Positions 16,695 through 25,158 of a stretch of 64,000 nucleotides of DNA are shown one piece after another (positions within the stretch are counted from its first letter, which is position 1; every line of letters starts with the position of its first letter). The DNA is taken from contig CAJTQV010000014.1 of the NCBI GenBank assembly GCA_910578385.1, positions 19,041 through 83,040 of the forward strand, given 5' to 3'. Both the position numbers and the translations under genes were made by a program. The notes beneath the pieces were generated by a model. The model worked only from the letters and a program-made list of their open reading frames with translations. It made no database searches and was not told the origin of the DNA. The stretch is from an uncultured Muribaculaceae bacterium. GTDB taxonomy: Bacteria; Bacteroidota; Bacteroidia; Bacteroidales; Muribaculaceae.

Positions 16695-16750
16695 TTATTA
16701 ATACAAAACCGGAGCATCACCCATCTGACGCTCCGGATTTGTATTAATAA
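16695..16750. terminator. Bidirectional terminator between converging genes
   Basis: Long imperfect stem TTATTAATACAAA(A)CCGGAGC / GCTCCGGATTTGTATTAATAA with a 14-nt loop between the GNAT gene (+) and the BIG2 protein gene (-). Confidence 0.75.
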
Positions 16751-16795
16751 TCTCTTATCGTGAGAACCTTATGAGAACCTTAACTGAAATACAAT

Positions 16796-19564
16796 TTACC
16801 GTATGATACGCTTGACTCGTTCACCATTGATATCAACTATGTATGTACCAGGGGAAAGATTCAATTCAGAATATCTACCCCTATAGATTAAGACACCCAT
16901 AAGGTTATATATTTTAACTTCTGTACATTCGTCAATCTGAATATCACTTATGCTGGAGTTTAGACTAACATCCACGACACAAGTGCCGAATTCTTCTGAA
17001 TCATCAGCCGCTGTTGCCGTAATTATCGCTGTTCCTCTGGCCTTGAGAATGATTAATCCATCCTCATCGACTTCTACAATCATTGAATCATTACTTGACC
17101 AACAAATGGCTTTATTTGTTGCGTCATCAGGAACAATTAGTGCCTCTAATTGATATTGCTCTCCAATCTTGCCTGAGATGTTTGAAGGATTAATAGAAAT
17201 CGAGGATATAAGTATGTTGGGCACACTCACTTCAATATTGCAAATTGCAGAAATATTTGAGCCATCCTGAGTAGACGCGATAATTTGCACATTTCCTTCT
17301 TTTATTGCAGTTACAAGACCGGTTTCATTAACAGCAGCAATACTGGTATCAGTAGAAGCCCATAGAATATTTTTATTGGAGACATTATCAGGAGAAACAG
17401 TTGCAGTAAGTTGTAACGTCTCACCTATTGCAATATTTGAATCTGTTATTGATAATGACAACGTCTCAGCCAAAACACTCTTAGCTCTAACCGAAACTTT
17501 ACAAAGAGCAACAAAACCTCCCTCTGTCGAAGTTGCCATGATGGTCGCTTGTCCAGCCTTCAATGCATACACCACTCCATCAGAAGCGACCATTGCTATG
17601 GAGTTATCCGAACTAACCCAATTGACCGTCTTATTCGACGCATTTTCTGGATTCACAGTAGCGATAAGCTGTTCAGACTCATCCTCTAATAAATCAAGAT
17701 TAGTTTTATTTAGAGTTAATCCGGTTACTGGTTGAACAACAGTAACTATACAGCCATCTTTAATTTCCTGATTTTCGACAGAAATCACTTCAATTTTTAC
17801 TTCTCCTCCTTTGATACCCGTAACTTTACCATTCATATCAACAGTTGCTACAGATTCATCAGAAGACACCCAAATCAGGTTCTTATTATATGCAGTTACG
17901 GGAAGAACTGAGGCAGTTAACGTTGCCGACTCGCCAACCTTGAGTGAGACACTTTGGGGAGAAACACTTACTGCTTCTACCGGCTGAGTTACATTTACAA
18001 TGCAATTATCTACAATATTAGGATTCTCTTGCGAGGATACTGCAATAATTGCCTGACCAATACCAACCGCAGTTATTATACCTTCTGGTGAAACTGTGCA
18101 GACATTCGGTGCAGAACTATTCCATATAACATATTTGTTAGAAGCATCCACAGGAGAAAGCTCATATTCCAATTGATATATGCGACCTCTATTCAAAGAG
18201 ATATTTTGGGGAATAACACGTATCTTTTCAACATGTTTTAATACGGTAATACTAATCGCACCCTGTATTCCATTGGAAGCTGTTGCTGTTATTGTAGCCT
18301 CGCCTTTCGCAATTCCGGTAATGCAACCACCATTATCAACTGCAACAATTTCAGGTGCAGAGCTACTCCAAACTATTTCTTTTGACAAAGCATCTTCAGG
18401 CAGGATAATAGCTTTAATCTGAATTTGATCTCCAATATATATAGAATTTGATTCTACCGATAAATCTATTTTCTCGGGATATCTTATCGGTAGAATTTCT
18501 TGTATATCGGCATTCTTAAACGCTTGCTGATATTGAGATAAAGACGATTCAGGAACGTATACTTTATTTATATGTACAAACAAATCCCGAATTTCAGGGG
18601 GTGTGGGAGACTTGAATATTCCAACTTTTGCATTAATTTCCACCCATAGTTTCTCCATACTCTCAGGTACGATTACGCTGTCACATTGCAAATGTGTCAT
18701 ACATCTCAATCCACCTTTCACATATCGAACGCCGTTCCATACTTTCAGATTCTCAGGCAATTCAATTGTATTTTTATTATAGTTAAATTCCCCGTTATAC
18801 CACTGATTGTATGTATAACCATAATAATTTGGTGTACCAATATCATTTCCTCCTATATATTCGATTGAAGGAGGGAACACTATATTGGGATTTACCAATG
18901 ATGGGTCTGGATCTATGTAGAGTTGATCAGACTTACCTATGCTTCTAAAAGCATTTTCGCTAATTTGTTTGAGTGAGCTTGGGAAAGAATCCAATATATA
19001 TTTGATAGACTCCCCCGTGCTTGAATTACCATAAGTAGCATCGTAAAAAGCTTCTTTGCCAATAACTTCAACACCTTCACTCAGAATTACTTTTTTAATA
19101 TCTGAATTATACCATCCATAATTACTGGTGAGACCATACGCCTTTTCTACGTTTCTACTATTGATTTGAATTGTATCAACAAGAGAATTGCGACCAAGAC
19201 TCAATTTAAAAGAATCACACTGCGGCATTGATATTTTGCTGAGTTTTTTATAACCCAACAAAGTGTTAGTATCTTCTGATCTGATAGGCACACTATAATT
19301 AAATGTGACATACCCATCTGTCGAAACAGATTTACCCAGGTCTACTCTTGATAGCTTATAATTCTCTATCAGAGTATTTATGAATTGGATATCTGCCTTA
19401 TTCAAATATCCACTTACAGTCAAGTCTTCCACCTCCTGCTGTTGTGGATATGTGATAAGACTTGACAACCACCCTGGATTTTGGCAATCAACCGAGAGGA
19501 CACTCTCAGAATGAGCCACTACTGACATTACAGTCAGCATAAGAAATAAAAGAATTTGTTTCAT
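16796..19564 (-). CDS. Large secreted protein: BspA-type leucine-rich region, six BIG2 Ig-like domains, sorting tail
   Basis: 922 residues. Signal peptide (about 1-19), a BspA/TpLRR-type region (about 130-350; for example VILSEGVEVIGKEAF), six consecutive bacterial Ig-like BIG2 domains (about 365-860; each with a phrase like VxWxSSDxSVATVD and xGxAxITA), and a C-terminal tail (VKIYNLMGVLIYRG...LSPGTYIVDI) of the type IX sorting kind. Probably a surface adhesin. The coding sequence is visibly more AT-rich than neighbouring genes, which suggests horizontal acquisition. It follows a 91-residue ORF by 14 nt, and both lie downstream of structured RNA copy B. Confidence 0.82.
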   Translation of the reverse strand: MKQILLFLMLTVMSVVAHSESVLSVDCQNPGWLSSLITYPQQQEVEDLTVSGYLNKADIQFINTLIENYKLSRVDLGKSVSTDGYVTFNYSVPIRSEDTNTLLGYKKLSKISMPQCDSFKLSLGRNSLVDTIQINSRNVEKAYGLTSNYGWYNSDIKKVILSEGVEVIGKEAFYDATYGNSSTGESIKYILDSFPSSLKQISENAFRSIGKSDQLYIDPDPSLVNPNIVFPPSIEYIGGNDIGTPNYYGYTYNQWYNGEFNYNKNTIELPENLKVWNGVRYVKGGLRCMTHLQCDSVIVPESMEKLWVEINAKVGIFKSPTPPEIRDLFVHINKVYVPESSLSQYQQAFKNADIQEILPIRYPEKIDLSVESNSIYIGDQIQIKAIILPEDALSKEIVWSSSAPEIVAVDNGGCITGIAKGEATITATASNGIQGAISITVLKHVEKIRVIPQNISLNRGRIYQLEYELSPVDASNKYVIWNSSAPNVCTVSPEGIITAVGIGQAIIAVSSQENPNIVDNCIVNVTQPVEAVSVSPQSVSLKVGESATLTASVLPVTAYNKNLIWVSSDESVATVDMNGKVTGIKGGEVKIEVISVENQEIKDGCIVTVVQPVTGLTLNKTNLDLLEDESEQLIATVNPENASNKTVNWVSSDNSIAMVASDGVVYALKAGQATIMATSTEGGFVALCKVSVRAKSVLAETLSLSITDSNIAIGETLQLTATVSPDNVSNKNILWASTDTSIAAVNETGLVTAIKEGNVQIIASTQDGSNISAICNIEVSVPNILISSISINPSNISGKIGEQYQLEALIVPDDATNKAICWSSNDSMIVEVDEDGLIILKARGTAIITATAADDSEEFGTCVVDVSLNSSISDIQIDECTEVKIYNLMGVLIYRGRYSELNLSPGTYIVDINGERVKRIIR

Positions 19565-19578
19565 TATGCTAATATATT

Positions 19579-19854
19579 TTATTGATTGTTCGCTAATGAT
19601 TTATTCAATTCATTCAAGAATCCCGGTGTGTCGTCCACAACGTGATATATATAATCCTCAAAGGGGTATTGAATGTTTTTTGAAACAATTGGATATACAA
19701 TATCGGATTTTAATACTTCTATCATTTTCTCATATAAAGCAAGCTTGCCAAATACAGCTGCATCCTGTGTTAAATCGGAACTGTTTTCTATAATCAAATA
19801 GCATTTGTAAAGAGAGTTAAGTTCAGTGATTTTGTCTAACAAGTTATTTTTCAT
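19579..19854 (-). CDS. Hypothetical protein between RNA copy B and the BIG2 gene
   Basis: 91 residues, no signal peptide, mostly helical and acidic at the C-terminus (DDTPGFLNELNKSLANN). Not recognised. It starts about 57 nt downstream of the U-run of structured RNA copy B and ends 14 nt before the BIG2 gene, so the three probably form one transcription unit. Confidence 0.6.
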   Translation of the reverse strand: MKNNLLDKITELNSLYKCYLIIENSSDLTQDAAVFGKLALYEKMIEVLKSDIVYPIVSKNIQYPFEDYIYHVVDDTPGFLNELNKSLANNQ

Positions 19855-19910
19855 AAGTTATTATTAATGCCGCTGGACCCTCTCATTGGCAATTTATAAG
19901 TTTATAAACA

Positions 19911-20217
19911 GAAAACGTGAGGTCCGTACTTTTGCTCGTCCTACGTTCTGAGGCTCTGGAATGCCCGGTAAAGTTGAACGAGCAAACTTGCAGAGGCCTC
20001 ACGCAGAATATGGATACATCCAAACCGACACTCTCGTGTCAATCTGGAGGAGTACACATATCCACTTAGCCATCTACTGTTTGCTACATTCTTGACTTTA
20101 CCGATAATTTTCCAGATTTCAGAACGTCAAGAAAGAGCGTCGAGTAAACGCCTTCTATTATGTATGTCTGCCGACCCACCCGCTTAACCCTTGACCGGGC
20201 CTCCGCGATACGGTCTG
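19911..20217 (-). ncRNA. Structured RNA, copy B (same family as 2717-3038)
   Basis: Helices in plus coordinates: 20137-20151 (GCGT/ACGC); CTTGAC/GTCAAG 20126-20131 with 20091-20096; GGATATG/CATATTC 20057-20063 with 20006-20012, enclosing a continuous 12-bp hairpin 20020-20047 (some G-U pairs) capped by the GNRA loop GAGA; closing stem CGTGAGG/CCTCACG 19997-20003 with 19916-19922; inner 9-bp stem 19978-19986 with 19931-19939 interleaved with CTCTG/CAGAG 19991-19995 and 19954-19958. A U-run follows at 19912-19915. The GNRA hairpin and the inner stem have quite different sequences from copy A yet stay paired; the closing stem keeps pairing through a U-A to U-G change. The 5' 60-70 nt is variable between copies. 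Ends inferred from promoter and U-run. Confidence 0.75.
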
Positions 20218-20222
20218 CGCTA

Positions 20223-20253
20223 CAAAGTTACAATTTTTTTGTAAATATTACAA
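20223..20253 (-). promoter_or_regulatory. Promoter of structured RNA copy B
   Basis: Minus strand: TTG (20251-20253), 20-nt spacer, TAACTTTG (20223-20230), start near 20217 at CAGACCG. The -7 box, spacing and start-site sequence match the promoter of copy A. Confidence 0.8.
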
Positions 20254-20279
20254 TAGGTGAGCCAAATTACACATGGTAA

Positions 20280-20312
20280 TTGCAATAATTTCATATCTGG
20301 GTGTTACGTTTG
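20280..20312 (+). promoter_or_regulatory. Promoter of the ECF sigma factor gene
   Basis: TTG (20280-20282), 22-nt spacer, TACGTTTG (20305-20312), start near 20319, 25 nt before the start codon. Divergent from the promoter of RNA copy B. Confidence 0.65.
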
Positions 20313-20343
20313 GGGGATTCGGACGTATTTATAGTAGAACACA

Positions 20344-20823
20344 ATGGAAAAGGACGTGCTGACATCTTCATTCATCGGCATTCGGGTAAGGTTGCACCGG
20401 ATTGCGCTGAGGCTTCTTCATAATGATGAGGATGCCGAGGATGCTCTACAGGATACTTTCGTGAAGTTGTGGTCTAAGGATGATGTGGCATCTGACTGCG
20501 AGGCCCGGAATAAACTGGTCCACGTACTCCGCAATACCTGCATTGACCGGCTGCGTGCCCGACATACCCTGCCGCTCGAAGGGTACGAGGCCGCGATTGA
20601 TTGCGGATATGAATCGCCGACCGAGGATATGGCCCAGTATGAAAGGCTGATTCTGAGTGGCCTTACGGATATGCAAAGGCGGATATATTCGATGGTCACT
20701 CATGATTGCCTCGAATATGAGGAAATATCACAACAGCTGAAAATGTCTGTCGAGGCCGTCAGAATGAATATGAGCCGTGCCCGGAAACGGATACGGGAAA
20801 ACATTAAATCTCTTGACCGATGA
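20344..20823 (+). CDS. ECF-type RNA polymerase sigma factor
   Basis: 159 residues, the usual length of a short ECF sigma. Region 2 is visible (RIALRLLHNDEDAEDALQDTFVKLW, about 19-43) and region 4 near the C-terminus (YEEISQQLKMSVEAVRMNMSRARKRIRE). It overlaps the next gene by 4 nt (ATGA), so the two are translationally coupled. In Bacteroidales such sigma factors are often controlled by a co-encoded anti-sigma and drive nearby outer-membrane genes. Confidence 0.9.
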   Translation: MEKDVLTSSFIGIRVRLHRIALRLLHNDEDAEDALQDTFVKLWSKDDVASDCEARNKLVHVLRNTCIDRLRARHTLPLEGYEAAIDCGYESPTEDMAQYERLILSGLTDMQRRIYSMVTHDCLEYEEISQQLKMSVEAVRMNMSRARKRIRENIKSLDR

Positions 20824-21410
20824 TGACTGAGAAACCGATGATGACTGAAAAAAACATAAAGGATGAGAAGCCGGACATGACCGGAGATCGGGTCTTGTCT
20901 GTGGCGGAGCTGGAGGAACTCTGCCGCCTCTATCTGGACTGCAAACTTTCAGTGCTGGAGGAGAAAGAATTGGAATATATTCTCTTACATACATCCATGA
21001 CTTCGGCCGCCATCGAGGATGTAAGGGCGCTAATGGGTGCTCAGACATTAACGGCAACGACAGCAACGACAGCAATGACCACAGAGGCTGCAAAAACAGA
21101 TAAACCGGTGAAGCCTCGCCGCAACCGGTCCGCTATCTGGCGATTTCCAACCGGTATCGCCGCAAGCGTGACTGTGCTTTTCGCATTGGCTCTCTGCTTT
21201 ATGGCTCCGCTGAAATCGGACCGGCACGGCAATGGCCGGGACGTATATATAACAGCTTACTGCCATGGCGAAAAGCTGAGTGGCGATGAAGCCGTGAAAT
21301 CGACCGACATTGCCATAGCCAAAGCTGATTCACTGATGAATTACGCGGCTCTCATGGAGCGTGATAATCTCCACAGAGCTGAAAATATAATTTCACAAAC
21401 CTCATTATAA
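20820..21410 (+). CDS. Single-pass membrane protein, probable anti-sigma or sigma-linked regulator
   Basis: 196 residues. N-terminal cytoplasmic part with an acidic helical region (LSVAELEELCRLYLDCKLSVLEEKELEYIL), one membrane helix (about 124-143), and a periplasmic tail. The helical LYLDGxLSxxEE-like segment recalls zinc-less anti-sigma domains. The 4-nt overlap with the sigma factor gene supports an anti-sigma role; homology was not demonstrated. The start has a duplicated 15-nt unit (ATGATGACTGA(G/A)AAA...), so the exact start among MMTEKP/MMTEKN is uncertain. A Thr/Ala-rich linker (TATTATTAM) comes from a short DNA repeat. Confidence 0.65.
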   Translation: MMTEKPMMTEKNIKDEKPDMTGDRVLSVAELEELCRLYLDCKLSVLEEKELEYILLHTSMTSAAIEDVRALMGAQTLTATTATTAMTTEAAKTDKPVKPRRNRSAIWRFPTGIAASVTVLFALALCFMAPLKSDRHGNGRDVYITAYCHGEKLSGDEAVKSTDIAIAKADSLMNYAALMERDNLHRAENIISQTSL

Positions 21411-21423
21411 AAATAGTCTTATC

Positions 21424-21807
21424 ATGAAAAAATTTATCCTCTTCATAGTACTGTCACTGGTCTCGCTTTCGGCTTTTGCAAAGTCTCCGAATCTGAACGT
21501 CGAAAAAATGTTTGACGGTTCATACACTTCCAATCCGAGCGTATCGCTCAACATATCGAAGTCTCCTGAGAAGTATTTCAGAGGCTGCACCGTAACCGAC
21601 AATGCCTCAATCGTAAAAAAGATAACGCAGCTTTTTCAAAAGGATCTGCCCAAAGCTACCCGCTCGCAAGACATCACCTCAAACGGCTCCCGGTTCTGCT
21701 CCATGACAATCCTGAACAATGGCGAGGAAATCTATGTCGGCCTAAGCTACGACAGCAATAACGGGTGCTATCTGTTTATAAGCGGGCCAATGAACGCCTT
21801 CAAGTAA
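21424..21807 (+). CDS. Small secreted protein of the sigma-factor operon
   Basis: 127 residues with a clear signal peptide (MKKFILFIVLSLVSLSAFA) and a compact mixed domain (SPEKYFRGCTVTDNASIVKK; GEEIYVGLSYDSNNGCYLF). Two cysteines may pair. Resembles the small DUF6108-like periplasmic proteins seen next to sigma factors in Bacteroidales, but that assignment is from memory and weak. Function unknown. Confidence 0.6.
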   Translation: MKKFILFIVLSLVSLSAFAKSPNLNVEKMFDGSYTSNPSVSLNISKSPEKYFRGCTVTDNASIVKKITQLFQKDLPKATRSQDITSNGSRFCSMTILNNGEEIYVGLSYDSNNGCYLFISGPMNAFK

Positions 21808-21809
21808 GT

Positions 21810-21895
21810 ATCTGACTACACGTTTAAGCAATTACCTGACCACACGGATTAAGCAACTGTCTGATTACACGGATTAAGTAACCATCTAACAACAC
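21810..21895. repeat. Tandem repeat of about 25-28 nt
   Basis: Three full units and a partial one of TCTGA(C/T)(T/C)ACACGGATTAAG-like sequence fill the whole gap between the small secreted protein and the beta-barrel gene. A varying copy number would change the spacing to the downstream start codon. Confidence 0.7.
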
Positions 21896-21899
21896 ATAT

Positions 21900-24041
21900 A
21901 TGAACAACTTCTTTAAGCTGCTCTCCGGAGTGGCCATGCTCCCTGCGTCCCTTTACGGACAGTCACCAACTGATTCAATCGCCGATTCTTGGGACCGCCA
22001 ACTCGAACTCAACGAGGTGGTGGTGGTCGCCAACCGCCCTGTGGTGAAACAACAGGAGGGAAAACTAATCTATCTTGTCAAGAACGACCCGTATGCGAAA
22101 GGTCTCGACGGAACCGCACTGCTCGGCAGGATACCCCGCGTCTCGGTCAACAACGGCACGGTGAGCGTGGCCGGCAAGGGCAATGTACGCTATATAATCG
22201 ACGGAATACTTATGGAACTCGACGCGACAGCCCTCTCCTCTCGCATCCGATCGCTACAGGCTGACAACATCGAGAAAATCGAACTTCTCACCACTCCTCC
22301 CTCACGTTACGCCGCCGAGCCAAACGCCGTCTATATCTCAATCACTACAAGGAACGAGACCCTTGGAACACGGGGAAACCTGTACGGCTCTCTGAATCTC
22401 GGCAACAAGCTGCGGGAGTATTTCAGCGGAAATGTCAGTCACACAACGAGACGTGTCGAGATGTCTCTTGATGCGAATATCTCGAACTATTTCGCGACCA
22501 ATGACAATGACATCGAATACCGGTTCCCGGACTTCACCCGCATGTCATCTACACGCACGGAGTCGCATATGTTCGATGCCGGATTCAACGCCCTGTTCAA
22601 GTATAAACTCTCTCCCGGCATGAACATCGGCGCGATTGTCAACTATAAATATGGCTTTACTACCGGCCAAGGAACAAACACCTCAGATTACGGCAGTTAC
22701 GGCTCCGTCTCGCTCACCCATACTGAATCCAGGCCCAACAATGCGTTGACTGCCACAGGATTCTACGACTGGACTTTCGGCGGCAAGGGAGAAGTTATGG
22801 AATTGACCTACAATTATTTCAACCGTCATAGCCCAACTTCATCCGATGTGATCACCACCTATGGCAACGGATATGACCCGTCTGAAATAAATGAACAGGG
22901 GGCCAGCGACTACCGGTTCCACAGTGGAAAGGCAGACTTCAGACTTCCCTATTCATGGGTACGGATTGAAACGGGCATGGCTTATACTGACATTCTCAAT
23001 TCTTCCGACAATGCCATCTGCCATTCCATAAGCTCCTCCGACAACGCCACCCGGGAATCAAACCGGTTCGACTACTCTGAACGGATTGCAGCAGCCTATA
23101 TTTCCATCTCTAAAGATCTCGGGAAAGGATTCGGGGCCAAAGCCGGGCTACGGTATGAATACACCTGGACCAAAGGGAAGCAGACAACCACAGGCCAAAT
23201 CAGTAGAGACAGGTACGGACATCTATTCCCGACCGTGAACTTATCATGGAACCGAAACCGTGTCGGCTCCTTCAATCTCAGCTACTCGATGGGAATGGGA
23301 CGTCCGAACCTCTGGGAACTGAATCCTTTCAGATACTACTCGACAACCGACGAGTATGCCGCCGGCAATCCATATCTGAAACCGACTATCTACAACAATG
23401 CAGAAATCAATTACTATGGTCTCGGCGGTCTTTACGCGGTGCTCTATACCTCGTTCGCATCCGATGCAATCGGATACATCCGCAGGTTCGATGCCGACAA
23501 GCGGATAAGCACGATACCCTATAACTGTCTATCAACCAATAAAACAGGTTTGTATGCGAGTTATAAGCGCAATTTCTTTGACCGATGGGAAATGAATATC
23601 GGCGGAGAAGTGTTCCGCACATACTCACACAGCGAAATGCCCGATTTCAAAGTCAAAGAGATGTCAGACTGGTCGGGCAAGATCGAAGCCTCCACCAATG
23701 TAATGCTCAACAACCGGAAAACTCTCATCTTCAACGCCCGTTTCACGCATTTCTTCCCCTGGCAGCAGAACATGATCCGCTATGAATCTTTCCAGCTGTT
23801 CAATGTATCGCTGAGATATTCACTGCTTGACAGCCGCTTGAACCTCCAACTCTCGGCCAACGACATTTTCGGATGGAACAAGACAAGGTCGCGCGAGAAT
23901 TATGCCAACTACACCATGCGGCATACCTTCAACGGCCACACCTCATACATAATGTTGGGAATAACCCACCGGTTCGGACGCGACAAAGTGAACGGAGTCT
24001 GGCGCGACTCCAAGGAAAAGCAATCCGCCCGCACAAAATAA
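21900..24041 (+). CDS. Outer-membrane beta-barrel / TonB-dependent receptor-like protein
   Basis: 713 residues. Short signal peptide, then a plug-like region (LNEVVVVANRPVVKQQEGKL, then VSVAGKGNVRYIIDGI and IEKIELLTTPPSRYAAEPNAV) and a long barrel. It lacks the N-terminal carboxypeptidase-regulatory-like domain common in this family, so it is a short-form outer-membrane beta-barrel protein. The substrate is not apparent. Likely part of the sigma-factor regulon upstream. Confidence 0.8.
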   Translation: MNNFFKLLSGVAMLPASLYGQSPTDSIADSWDRQLELNEVVVVANRPVVKQQEGKLIYLVKNDPYAKGLDGTALLGRIPRVSVNNGTVSVAGKGNVRYIIDGILMELDATALSSRIRSLQADNIEKIELLTTPPSRYAAEPNAVYISITTRNETLGTRGNLYGSLNLGNKLREYFSGNVSHTTRRVEMSLDANISNYFATNDNDIEYRFPDFTRMSSTRTESHMFDAGFNALFKYKLSPGMNIGAIVNYKYGFTTGQGTNTSDYGSYGSVSLTHTESRPNNALTATGFYDWTFGGKGEVMELTYNYFNRHSPTSSDVITTYGNGYDPSEINEQGASDYRFHSGKADFRLPYSWVRIETGMAYTDILNSSDNAICHSISSSDNATRESNRFDYSERIAAAYISISKDLGKGFGAKAGLRYEYTWTKGKQTTTGQISRDRYGHLFPTVNLSWNRNRVGSFNLSYSMGMGRPNLWELNPFRYYSTTDEYAAGNPYLKPTIYNNAEINYYGLGGLYAVLYTSFASDAIGYIRRFDADKRISTIPYNCLSTNKTGLYASYKRNFFDRWEMNIGGEVFRTYSHSEMPDFKVKEMSDWSGKIEASTNVMLNNRKTLIFNARFTHFFPWQQNMIRYESFQLFNVSLRYSLLDSRLNLQLSANDIFGWNKTRSRENYANYTMRHTFNGHTSYIMLGITHRFGRDKVNGVWRDSKEKQSARTK

Positions 24042-24110
24042 ACCGCTTAAAAATCACAGCATAGGAAGAGAATACCGGATTTTTTTTGTATCTTTGCCGA
24101 AAGACTTAGT

Positions 24111-25055
24111 GTGATGAGTGCAAGACAACATAGAAGCGAGGGAGTGTTCATGGATTTGCTCTGTGACACAGGATTCAAGATTCTTTTCGGGCGCGAGAGT
24201 TCGATGGATATTCTTATCGGTTTTCTGAACGCGGTTCTTGATGGCGAAGGACTTGACCCAATAGTTGAACTTACATATCTCGACAAGGAGAAGTGTAAGG
24301 AAAGCCCCGACGAACGAACCATATTCTACGACATACACTGCAAGACCAAGTCGGGACACCGGTTCATAGTCGAGATGCAGAACAAACCCCAGAGCTTTTT
24401 CCGCGAACGATCCATCTTCTATGTGGCGAGAGCCATCACTGAACAGGGTGAGCCTGGCGACTGGGAGTATGATTTCATGCCGGTTTACTCAATCGCCCTG
24501 ACTCAGTTCAGGTTGCATCCCGATGAAAAACGGCTTCGCGTGGACGTGATGCTCAAAGACATGGAAACGAATGAAACATTCTCCAAGAGCATACGTTTAA
24601 TATACATACAGTTACCTAATTTCAACATTACGACTCCAGAGGAGTGCCGGAATGATTTTGAGAAATGGATATTCATTCTTAAAAATTTGAGAGATATGGA
24701 GACAATGCCTTTTGTTCAGGATATTTTTCGCCGCGTCGAGAATGTTGCCCGTGTTGAAAATCTCAGCCCGGAAGACCGCCGCAGCTATGAGCGTGACCTT
24801 AAATTCTACCGCGACTACCGCAACACCCTGAAGTTTGCGGAGAAAGAAGGACTGGCTCAGGGTATGGCGCAAGGTATGGCTCAGGGTATGGCGCAAGGTA
24901 TGGCACAGGGTATGGCGCAAGGTGTAGCCAAAGGGAAGACCGAGTCTCTCAGGGAAATGGTACATTCCATGTCGGAAAACGGCCTCGACATCGATATGAT
25001 AGCCCGTATCGCAAAAATCGGTGTATCCCGGGTAAAGGAAATACTCGGCCTGTAA
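24111..25055 (+). CDS. Rpn-family / PD-(D/E)XK nuclease transposase-like protein
   Basis: 314 residues. N-terminal (C/S)DTGFKILFGRE and later IFYDIHCKTKSGHRFIVEMQ (about 80-99) carry the PD-(D/E)XK core (D...E-x-Q) of the Rpn/YhgA-like family of recombination-promoting nucleases; a helical C-terminus follows. These genes are multi-copy in Bacteroidales and stand alone without inverted ends. A TATCTTTG box lies at 24089-24096 with no clear -33. Translation could also begin at the internal Met 13 (24147), where the family similarity starts. A 12-bp tandem repeat encodes an AQG-rich linker. Confidence 0.8.
   Translation: MMSARQHRSEGVFMDLLCDTGFKILFGRESSMDILIGFLNAVLDGEGLDPIVELTYLDKEKCKESPDERTIFYDIHCKTKSGHRFIVEMQNKPQSFFRERSIFYVARAITEQGEPGDWEYDFMPVYSIALTQFRLHPDEKRLRVDVMLKDMETNETFSKSIRLIYIQLPNFNITTPEECRNDFEKWIFILKNLRDMETMPFVQDIFRRVENVARVENLSPEDRRSYERDLKFYRDYRNTLKFAEKEGLAQGMAQGMAQGMAQGMAQGMAQGVAKGKTESLREMVHSMSENGLDIDMIARIAKIGVSRVKEILGL
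24852..24935 (+). repeat. Coding 12-bp tandem repeat (MAQG linker)
   Basis: Seven 12-bp units encode LAQG, five MAQG and VAKG. Units alternate GCGCAA, GCTCAG and GCACAG in the middle, so they are diverging copies. The repeats are in frame, so copy change alters linker length without a frameshift. Confidence 0.9.
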
Positions 25056-25158
25056 GGAATACCCTGCACCCTTCACCATTCACACTCATCTTTTTCTCCA
25101 AGACTTATTCAACCCATAAACAAACACTCACAAATCCTGAAACCGAAAGTCAGTTAGG

